From positions 1 to 64,000 of the forward strand of contig NZ_AJLT01000022.1 in the NCBI RefSeq assembly GCF_000258765.1: a DNA stretch of 64,000 nt, given 5' to 3'. Position 1 is the first letter of the stretch; every line of letters starts with the position of its first letter. The position numbers and the translations under genes were made by a program. The notes below the pieces were generated by a model that had not been told where the DNA came from, ran no database searches, and saw nothing but the letters and a program-made list of their open reading frames with translations. The stretch comes from Gillisia marina. GTDB taxonomy: Bacteria > Bacteroidota > Bacteroidia > Flavobacteriales > Flavobacteriaceae. This document shows positions 57,617-64,000 of this stretch, piece by piece.

Positions 57617-57648
57617 AAAACCCGTTTGAGCAATCGAACGGGTTTTTT
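57617..57648 (+). terminator. his operon attenuator terminator
   Basis: AAAACCCGTTTG and CGAACGGGTTTT pair with one G-T wobble around a 6-base AGCAAT loop, followed by TT. It lies 31 bases after the leader stop and 44 bases before hisG at 57692, as expected for transcription attenuation. Confidence 0.8.
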
Positions 57649-57691
57649 GTTTCCTGTTCGGTTTTCAAATTAAACTTTAAGAAATTAAAAG

Positions 57692-58555
57692 ATGAGTAAA
57701 GAAAAACTAAGAATTGCAATCCAAAAGGCAGGAAGATTAAATGAAGATTCCCTAAAAATATTAAAAGATGCCGGTATCTCCATAGACAATGGTAAAGAAC
57801 AGTTAAAAGCTATTTCTTCTAATTTCCCTTTAGAGGTTTTATATCTTCGGAATGGGGATATCCCACAATATTTAAGAGACGGAGTAGTAGATATCGCATT
57901 TTTGGGAGAGAATGTGTTGGAAGAAAAAGGTGATGATATCATTCAGTCACTAAAATTAGGATTCTCGAAATGTAGAGTTTCTTTAGCTATCCCTAAATCT
58001 GCTAAGTATAACGGTCTGGAAGATCTAGAAGGCAAAAGAATTGCTACCTCGTATCCAAATACCTTAAATTCATTTCTGAAGAAAAAAGGAATCACAGCAG
58101 ATTTACACATAATTAATGGTTCAGTAGAAATTGCTCCAAATATTGGATTGGCAGATGCTATATGCGATATCGTTTCCAGTGGAAATACACTGTTCAAGAA
58201 CAATTTGAAGGAAGTAGAAGTAATGATGAAGAGCGAGGCTGTTCTAGCTGTTGCTCCCAATATTTCTGAAGAGCGAAGAGTGCTTCTGGATAAATTGGAA
58301 TTTAGATTAAAATCTGTACTAAATGCGAGAACTTCAAAATATATCCTTTTGAATGCTCCAGATGATAAATTAGAGGATATTATCAAATTATTGCCTGGAA
58401 TGCGAAGTCCTACGGTGCTTCCTTTAGCAGAAAAGGGATGGAGTTCGATTCATACAGTAATCCAAGAAAATAGATTTTGGGAGATCATTAATGAATTGAA
58501 GGAATTAGGGGCAGAAGGAATTTTAGTAGCGCCAATCGAGAAAATGGTTTTATAA
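57692..58555 (+). CDS. hisG: ATP phosphoribosyltransferase (long form)
   Basis: The protein has 287 residues, the long form with a C-terminal regulatory domain. First step of histidine synthesis: condensation of ATP and PRPP. Motifs: KLRIAIQKAGRLNEDSL start, DIAFLGENVLEEKG, the PRPP-binding region ADAICDIVSSGNTLFKNNL, and the C-terminal ACT-like domain (LLPGMRSPTVLPL) that binds histidine for feedback. Starts the structural genes of the his operon. Confidence 0.96.
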   Translation: MSKEKLRIAIQKAGRLNEDSLKILKDAGISIDNGKEQLKAISSNFPLEVLYLRNGDIPQYLRDGVVDIAFLGENVLEEKGDDIIQSLKLGFSKCRVSLAIPKSAKYNGLEDLEGKRIATSYPNTLNSFLKKKGITADLHIINGSVEIAPNIGLADAICDIVSSGNTLFKNNLKEVEVMMKSEAVLAVAPNISEERRVLLDKLEFRLKSVLNARTSKYILLNAPDDKLEDIIKLLPGMRSPTVLPLAEKGWSSIHTVIQENRFWEIINELKELGAEGILVAPIEKMVL

Positions 58556-58570
58556 TTAATTAGAAGAATC

Positions 58571-59858
58571 ATGAATAAATTATATAACCCGAAAAGAGAA
58601 GAATGGGAGAAATTATTACAAAGACCCACTCAAGCTCTAGAAGATATCGAGCAAACTGTTAACGATATTTTTTCTGAAGTAAGATCGAAAGGGGATAGTG
58701 CGGTTTCAAAATACACCGATCTCTTTGATGGAATAAAACTGGATAGTTTTAAAGTTACTACTGAAGAGATTGAGGCTGCTTTTGGAAAGGTAAGTTCTGA
58801 ATTGAAAAATGCCATTCAATTAGCCAAGTCCAATATTGAAAAATTCCATGAGGCACAAAAAACGCCTAAAGTAGAAGTAACTACTACTAAAGGAGTAGAA
58901 TGTTGGCAAGAGAAGCGTCCAATCCAAAAGGTGGGACTTTACATACCCGGTGGGAGCGCACCTTTGTTTTCAACTATTTTAATGCTCGCAACCCCGGCTA
59001 ATATCGCTGGCTGTAAAGAGATCGTTTTGTGTACTCCGCCAGATAAGAATGGAGAAATTAATCCGGTTATTTTATATACTGCTGCTCTATGTGGAGTAGA
59101 TAAGGTTTTTAAGATCGGTGGTATCCAGGCTATTGCAGCATTGACTTTTGGTACAGAAACCGTGCCCAAAATGTATAAGATATTTGGCCCCGGAAATCAA
59201 TTTGTGACCGTAGCCAAACAATTAGCCACGAAGTTCCATGTAGCAATAGATATGCCGGCTGGGCCTTCTGAATTACTTGTGGTAGCCGATGATACAGCCG
59301 ATGCTGCGTTTGTGGCTTCAGATCTTCTAAGCCAGGCAGAACATGGTCCAGATAGTCAGGTGATTCTTATCTCTACTTCAGAACAAATGATTGAAGCAGT
59401 TGAGCGTGAAGTAGAGCTTCAGTTAGAAGTATTGCCAAGAAAAGAAATGGCACAGAGATCGATTGCTAACTCTAAACTTATCTATTTAGAAAATAAAGAA
59501 CTCGCGATGGAAATTATTAATGAATATGGTCCTGAACATTTCATCGTATGTACTGCAGATAATGACTTTTATATAGAAAAAAATTACAAATGCTGGCTCT
59601 GTATTTATTGGAAATTACACACCGGAAAGTGCAGGAGATTATGCTTCAGGTACTAACCATACCTTGCCAACCAATGGATTCGCTAAACAATATAGCGGAG
59701 TGAACTTGGACAGTTTTATGAAGAGTATGACCTTTCAGAAAATATCTGAAGAAGGTATCCAGAATATTGGTCAGGCTATAGAGATCATGGCTGAGGCAGA
59801 AGGACTTCAAGCTCACAAAAATGCAGTTACTTTAAGACTTAATAAGCTGAAGAAATAA
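58571..59858 (+). CDS. hisD: Histidinol dehydrogenase (one frameshift as assembled)
   Basis: Oxidises histidinol to histidine in two NAD steps. The signature [16 protein letters not shown] and the zinc-site region [13 protein letters not shown] are intact in the first piece (58571-59656). The A7 run at 59577-59583 should be six: then [20 protein letters not shown] continues to KLKK at 59858. Corrected length is about 428 residues, normal. The stop overlaps the hisC start (TAATG). Sequence error is the likely cause since the rest of the his operon is intact. Confidence 0.93.
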
Positions 59859-60907
59859 TGGCAAAATTAGTAGATATAAATAAGTTGGTTCGGCCAAATG
59901 TACTAACGATGGAAGCTTACTCTTCAGCTAGGGATGAGTATACCGCTTCGGGTTCAAAAATGATCTTTTTGGATGCTAATGAAAATCCCAATGAATCTGG
60001 GGTCAATAGATATCCGGATCCGCAGCAGAAGAAATTAAAATCGAAGTTGTCGGAGATCAAAAAGATCCCTTCAAAAAATATTTTGCTAGGAAATGGTAGC
60101 GATGAAGTTTTGGATCTTATATACAGGGCCTTCTGTGAGCCGGGAATGGACAATATAATCAGCTTACCTCCAACTTATGGAATGTACAAGGTCTTGGCGG
60201 GAATCAATAACATAGAAAGTCGTAAAGTATTGCTGACTGAAGATTTTGAACCGAATGTGGAAGAGATCTTTAATAGTGTAGATGGAAACACGAAGTTGAT
60301 CTTTTTATGTTCTCCGAATAACCCTACCGGAAACTCCTTCAGTAAAAATCACATCACTGAAATACTGGAAAAATTTGATGGTTTGGTGGTTTTGGATGAA
60401 GCATATATCGATTTTTCGGAACAAGCTAGTTGGATTGAAGAACTAGGGAATTATCCTAATTTAATTATCACGCAAACTCTTTCGAAAGCCTTCGGAATGG
60501 CAGGGATTAGATTGGGGATTTGTTATGCTTCCGAAGAAATTATTGCAATTTTAAATAAGATCAAGCCTCCTTATAACGTAAACGAACTGACTCAGAATAG
60601 GGCTCAATACCGACTTCAAAATATTTCGGAAACAAATAGGCAAATAGCTGATATATTGTACGAAAGGGAGGTGTTATCTAAAGCTTTACTTGAAGTTAAA
60701 ATCGTTCAAAAAATTTATAAATCTGATGCTAACTTTGTATTGGTAAAAGTAGATGATGCTTTAAAAAGATACAATCAATTATTAGGCAAAGGAATTGTAA
60801 TTAGAAACAGGACCAACCAGCCTCTTTGTGAAAATACATTGCGGTTAACGATTGGGACCAAAGAAGAAAATTTAAAATTAATCAAGGCATTAAAAAGTTT
60901 AGGTTGA
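59858..60907 (+). CDS. hisC: Histidinol-phosphate aminotransferase
   Basis: The protein has 349 residues, fold type I PLP enzyme. FLDANENPNESGVNRYPDP start, GNGSDEVLDLIYRAFCEPG, CSPNNPTGNSF, and the PLP lysine in TLSKAFGMAGIRLG. The C-terminal RNRTNQPLCENTLRLTIGT contains the phosphate-binding arginine. Couples imidazole-acetol phosphate to glutamate. Overlaps hisD by 1 base. Confidence 0.95.
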   Translation: MAKLVDINKLVRPNVLTMEAYSSARDEYTASGSKMIFLDANENPNESGVNRYPDPQQKKLKSKLSEIKKIPSKNILLGNGSDEVLDLIYRAFCEPGMDNIISLPPTYGMYKVLAGINNIESRKVLLTEDFEPNVEEIFNSVDGNTKLIFLCSPNNPTGNSFSKNHITEILEKFDGLVVLDEAYIDFSEQASWIEELGNYPNLIITQTLSKAFGMAGIRLGICYASEEIIAILNKIKPPYNVNELTQNRAQYRLQNISETNRQIADILYEREVLSKALLEVKIVQKIYKSDANFVLVKVDDALKRYNQLLGKGIVIRNRTNQPLCENTLRLTIGTKEENLKLIKALKSLG

Positions 60908-60941
60908 TTCAAAAAAATAAATTAGGACTAGTGAATTTTGT

Positions 60942-61005
60942 TTTGTCACCCTGAGCGTAGTCGAAGGGTCTTAAAACATCTCGACTTCGCTCGATGTGAC
61001 ATTTC
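60942..61005. repeat. Intergenic palindromic repeat between hisC and hisB
   Basis: GTCACCCTGAGCGTAGTCGAAGGGT is followed by CTCGACTTCGCTCGATGTGAC; the GTCAC and GTGAC ends pair over the whole unit. Such elements are dispersed through this window and lie here inside an operon. The upstream open frame of hisB runs into this repeat, which rules it out as coding. Confidence 0.7.
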
Positions 61006-61036
61006 AATTTATCAATCTAAACCAATAAGAAAAAAA

Positions 61037-62176
61037 ATGAAAAAAATACTTTTTATAGATCGGGACGGCACATTGATTCATGAGCCGGAAGATTATCAGA
61101 TAGACAATTTAGAGAAATTGGAGTTTTATCCTCAGGCTCTATTCTATTTAGCTAAAATAGCAAAGGAGCTGGATTATGAATTCGTCATGGTCACCAATCA
61201 AGATGGTTTAGGAACTGATGCTTATCCGGAAACCGATTTTTGGCCTATTCAGAATTTCGTTTTAAAAACCTTTGCAAATGAAGGCGTGATTTTTAATGAG
61301 GTTCTCATGGATAGAACCTTTGCCAAAGATAATTCCCCAACCAGAAAACCTAATACAGGTTTATTGGAAGAAATTTATCTAAATAATGCGGAATATGATC
61401 TTGCCGGATCTTATATGATTGGTGACCGGATGACAGACATGGAATTTGCCCTAAACTTTGGTGGGAAAGGGATCTTTATTGATACCCATGAAGAACTTGG
61501 GGCAGATGAGTTGAAAAATGGACAGAAAGAAATCGACAATTCGATTGCTCTAAGAACCTCAAGTTGGGAAAAGATCTACGAATTTTTAAAGCTTAAAGAA
61601 CGATCTTCAGAAATCAGCCGAAAAACCAATGAGACCGACATCTTTATCAGACTCAATTTGGATGGTACCGGGAAATCAGATATATCTACAGGTCTAGACT
61701 TTTTTGACCATATGTTGGATCAAATTTCCCGTCATGGGCAAATGGATTTGGAGATAAAGGTGAAAGGCGATCTTGAAGTAGATGAACACCATACCATAGA
61801 AGATACAGCTATTGCGCTTGGAGAAGCCTTTAGTTTAGCACTGGGAAACAAACTAGGAATAGAACGCTATGGTTTTTGCTTGCCAATGGATGATTGTCTT
61901 GCACAAGCAGCAATCGATTTTGGTGGTAGAAACTGGTTGGTTTGGGATGCTGAATTTAAGAGAGAAATGATTGGGAAAATGCCAACAGAGATGTTCCTTC
62001 ATTTCTTTAAGTCTTTTACAGATGGAGCTAAGGCGAATCTGAATATCAAAGCAGAAGGAACCAATGAACACCATAAGATAGAAGCAATTTTTAAGGCATT
62101 TGCTAAGGCTATTAAAATGGCTGTAAAAAGAGATACAGAGAAAATGATCCTTCCATCAACAAAAGGGATGCTATAA
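61037..62176 (+). CDS. hisB: Bifunctional histidinol-phosphatase / imidazoleglycerol-phosphate dehydratase
   Basis: The protein has 379 residues from the ATG at 61037 (an earlier ATG at 60938 lies in an intergenic repeat). The N-terminal HAD phosphatase has [19 protein letters not shown] and [16 protein letters not shown]. The IGPD domain (about 195-379) has the metal motifs [28 protein letters not shown] and [20 protein letters not shown]. Covers steps six and eight of the pathway. Confidence 0.95.
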   Translation: MKKILFIDRDGTLIHEPEDYQIDNLEKLEFYPQALFYLAKIAKELDYEFVMVTNQDGLGTDAYPETDFWPIQNFVLKTFANEGVIFNEVLMDRTFAKDNSPTRKPNTGLLEEIYLNNAEYDLAGSYMIGDRMTDMEFALNFGGKGIFIDTHEELGADELKNGQKEIDNSIALRTSSWEKIYEFLKLKERSSEISRKTNETDIFIRLNLDGTGKSDISTGLDFFDHMLDQISRHGQMDLEIKVKGDLEVDEHHTIEDTAIALGEAFSLALGNKLGIERYGFCLPMDDCLAQAAIDFGGRNWLVWDAEFKREMIGKMPTEMFLHFFKSFTDGAKANLNIKAEGTNEHHKIEAIFKAFAKAIKMAVKRDTEKMILPSTKGML

Positions 62177-62211
62177 TGTTAAGGTTATAAGCCTAGATCA
62201 AGTTAAAAGGA

Positions 62212-62793
62212 ATGAAAATAGTAATTATAGATTACGGTGCCGGGAATATTCAGAGTATCAAGTTTGCAATAAAACGTTTAGGTTTTGAAGCGGTTTTGAG
62301 TAATAATGAAGCCGAAATAAAGGCAGCAGATAAAGTGATCTTTCCGGGAGTGGGCGAGGCGAGCAGTGCAATGCGAATGCTTAGGCAATCAAAATTGGAT
62401 TTGGTTATCCCCACCTTAAAGCAACCGGTATTGGGCATCTGCTTGGGAATGCAATTAATGTGCGGTAAAAATGAAGAAGGAAACACTACCGGATTAGGCA
62501 TTTTTGATGCACCTGTGATAAAATTCAATAATTCAGTTAAGGTACCTCAAATTGGGTGGAATCAGATTTCAGGATTGAGATCCCCTTTATTTAAAGATAT
62601 TAAAGAACTGGAATATGTGTATTTGGTGCATAGCTATTATGTAGCCGAATGTGACGAAACTATAGCGACATCAGAATATGGTGTAAAATATAGCACCGCA
62701 TTAAAAAAGGATAATTTTTATGGGGTACAGTTCCATCCTGAAAAAAGCAGTAATGCAGGAGAACAGATTTTAAAGAATTTTTTAGAACTATAA
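62212..62793 (+). CDS. hisH: Imidazole glycerol phosphate synthase glutaminase subunit
   Basis: The protein has 193 residues, a class I glutamine amidotransferase. Catalytic cysteine in VLGICLGMQLM, and the histidine and glutamate in VQFHPEKSSNAG. Supplies ammonia to HisF for ring closure. 35 bases after hisB, followed by hisA. Confidence 0.96.
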   Translation: MKIVIIDYGAGNIQSIKFAIKRLGFEAVLSNNEAEIKAADKVIFPGVGEASSAMRMLRQSKLDLVIPTLKQPVLGICLGMQLMCGKNEEGNTTGLGIFDAPVIKFNNSVKVPQIGWNQISGLRSPLFKDIKELEYVYLVHSYYVAECDETIATSEYGVKYSTALKKDNFYGVQFHPEKSSNAGEQILKNFLEL

Positions 62794-62805
62794 TTTAAGT
62801 TTAGA

Positions 62806-63546
62806 ATGAGAATAATTCCCGCAATAGATATTATAGATGGTAAATGTGTAAGGCTCTCTAAAGGAGATTACAACACCAAAAAAATATATAATGAGAGTCC
62901 ACTTGAGGTTGCAAAGGAGTTTGAAGCCCATGGTATTAAGTCCCTTCATCTTGTAGACCTGGATGGTGCAAAGTCAAGCCATATTGTGAACTATAAAGTT
63001 TTGGAGCAAATCGCAAATAATACTACTCTAGATATTGACTTTGGGGGTGGTTTGAAATCTGATAAAGATCTTGAAATCGCTTTCGAGTGTGGAGCGAAAC
63101 AAATAACAGGAGGAAGTATCGCAGTTAAAAATAGAGACTTGTTTCTTTCCTGGATCGAGAAATATGGAAGTGATAAAATAATCCTGGGTGCAGATGCCAA
63201 AGATGAAAAAGTTGCGATTAGTGGCTGGTTAGAGGAATCTGAAGAAGAATTGGTGCCTTTTATAAATAATTATTTAAAAGAGGGGTTGCAGTATGTGATC
63301 TGTACCGATATTTCTAAGGATGGAATGCTGGAAGGTCCTACTTTTGATCTGTATGAAAAGATACTTGCGGAAACATCCGGAAATAAAAAGGCTATTAAAT
63401 TGATAGCTTCCGGAGGGATCTCCACCTTTGATGAGCTTCCACGGCTTGCAGAAATGGGCTGTGAAGGAACCATTATTGGAAAAGCTATCTATGAGAACAA
63501 GATCAGTTTAAAGCAATTAGAGGGCTTCATTTTAAACTACAAATAA
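62806..63546 (+). CDS. hisA: 1-(5-phosphoribosyl)-5-[(5-phosphoribosylamino)methylideneamino]imidazole-4-carboxamide isomerase
   Basis: The protein has 246 residues, a half-barrel-duplicated TIM barrel. [20 protein letters not shown] start with the catalytic aspartate, then [20 protein letters not shown] and the second aspartate in [16 protein letters not shown]. Aldose-ketose isomerisation of the ProFAR intermediate. 12 bases after hisH. Confidence 0.96.
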   Translation: MRIIPAIDIIDGKCVRLSKGDYNTKKIYNESPLEVAKEFEAHGIKSLHLVDLDGAKSSHIVNYKVLEQIANNTTLDIDFGGGLKSDKDLEIAFECGAKQITGGSIAVKNRDLFLSWIEKYGSDKIILGADAKDEKVAISGWLEESEEELVPFINNYLKEGLQYVICTDISKDGMLEGPTFDLYEKILAETSGNKKAIKLIASGGISTFDELPRLAEMGCEGTIIGKAIYENKISLKQLEGFILNYK

Positions 63547-63555
63547 CACAAGTCT

Positions 63556-64000
63556 ATGTTAACTAAAAGAATTGTTCCATGTTTGGACATCAAAAATGGA
63601 AGAACTGTAAAAGGGATAAATTTTGTAGATCTTAGGGATGCAGGAGATCCGGTTGAATTAGCAGCTATTTATGCGGCTTCTGGAGCAGACGAGCTAGTTT
63701 TTCTGGATATCTCTGCTACTGAGGAGCGAAGAAAAACCTTGGCAAATCTTGTTTTAAAAGTTGCTGAAAAGATCAATATTCCGTTTACGGTTGGAGGAGG
63801 TATTTCTTCTGTAGAAGATGTGGATATTTTGCTTCAAAATGGAGCAGATAAAGTATCCATTAACTCTTCCGCAGTAAAAAATCCAGATTTGATCAATCAA
63901 TTAGCGGCTAAATTTGGTAGTCAATGTATCACTGTTGCGATAGATGCCAAGCTGATCGATGGAGAATGGATCGTGCATTTGGTAGGAGGGAAGGTGCCCA
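63556..64000 (+). CDS. hisF: Imidazole glycerol phosphate synthase cyclase subunit (5' part)
   Basis: The frame runs 148 codons from the ATG at 63556 to the window edge. [20 protein letters not shown] holds the first catalytic aspartate; [29 protein letters not shown] and [14 protein letters not shown] are typical TIM-barrel strands. The second catalytic aspartate region lies off-window. Works with HisH. 9 bases after hisA. Confidence 0.95.
   Translation, partial: MLTKRIVPCLDIKNGRTVKGINFVDLRDAGDPVELAAIYAASGADELVFLDISATEERRKTLANLVLKVAEKINIPFTVGGGISSVEDVDILLQNGADKVSINSSAVKNPDLINQLAAKFGSQCITVAIDAKLIDGEWIVHLVGGKVP

Noticed and set aside
60938-61036. Longer N-terminus of hisB
   Set aside because: The extra 33 residues are translated from an intergenic palindromic repeat.

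Overview
The window is a stretch of ordinary chromosome from a member of the Bacteroidetes, most likely a marine-type Flavobacteriaceae of the Gramella/Gillisia/Salegentibacter kind (genus is inference). The evidence is AT-rich DNA; promoters of the TAnnTTTG type in place of TATAAT; a PorX-type response regulator with a PglZ domain; fused LpxC-FabZ, CcsB-CcsA and HisB proteins; DUF3822 beside rsmD; and a geranylgeranylglycerol-phosphate synthase-like UbiA protein. I see no tRNA or rRNA genes, insertion sequences, CRISPR arrays or prophage genes. The only structural RNA gene is rnpB.

Layout. 1-4500: the N-terminal 989 residues of a very large secreted DUF11/HYR adhesin (no stop in the window, minus strand), a small secreted protein and a lipoprotein. 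4800-8930 (+): pdxH, sixA, polyphosphate kinase and exopolyphosphatase. 8968-14229 (-): miaE, dnaX, (rnpB on +), a STAS-like protein, rsmD, a DUF3822 protein and a membrane-anchored protein. 14345-16672 (+): a RecD-like helicase and kdsB. 16954-19466 (-): an SRPBCC-SDR-photolyase operon. 19615-20458 (+): a DUF2911 protein. 20844-26114 (-): a secreted PIG-L deacetylase, a 35-residue membrane peptide, a sodium:solute symporter and a Gfo/Idh/MocA oxidoreductase. 26273-30764 (-): DUF2520, KdsC, UbiA, Maf, a lipoprotein and a small MscS channel. 30887-34060 (+): ccsBA. 34422-38674 (-): an Arg/Ser-rich secreted protein and uvrA. 38917-41095: a sigma-70 factor with a 49-residue companion, nth and bcp. 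41302-46006 (-): a DUF4258-like protein, alanine dehydrogenase, membrane proteins, tsaE and porX. 46130-57453 (+): an HD hydrolase, lpxD, lpxC-fabZ, lpxA, efp, a second LpxD-like acyltransferase, an NTF2-like protein, sucD, fabG, a VWA membrane protein and an SPFH protein. 57530-64000 (+): the histidine operon hisL-G-D-C-B-H-A-F, with a His-rich leader peptide and an attenuator-like terminator; hisF runs off the end.

Themes. Outer-membrane lipid A/Kdo synthesis is prominent (kdsB, kdsC, lpxA, lpxC-fabZ, two lpxD-type genes). PorX and the giant adhesin point to type IX secretion and surface display. The his operon is complete up to hisF and looks controlled by ribosome-mediated attenuation.

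Major caution: at least ten single-base frameshifts break nine otherwise normal genes, including dnaX and hisD. Seven are one extra base in an A/T or G run of 6-8; three are single-base losses. This pattern points to sequencing or assembly error rather than gene decay. I annotate these genes at full span and give the break points.

Most likely to be under-described: the his leader in a Bacteroidetes background, two or three very small conserved-looking proteins (35, 49 and possibly 47 residues), a cysteine-free endonuclease III, the PIG-L/symporter/oxidoreductase cassette, and a family of dispersed intergenic palindromes. I did not find a clearly new multi-gene defence or mobile system.
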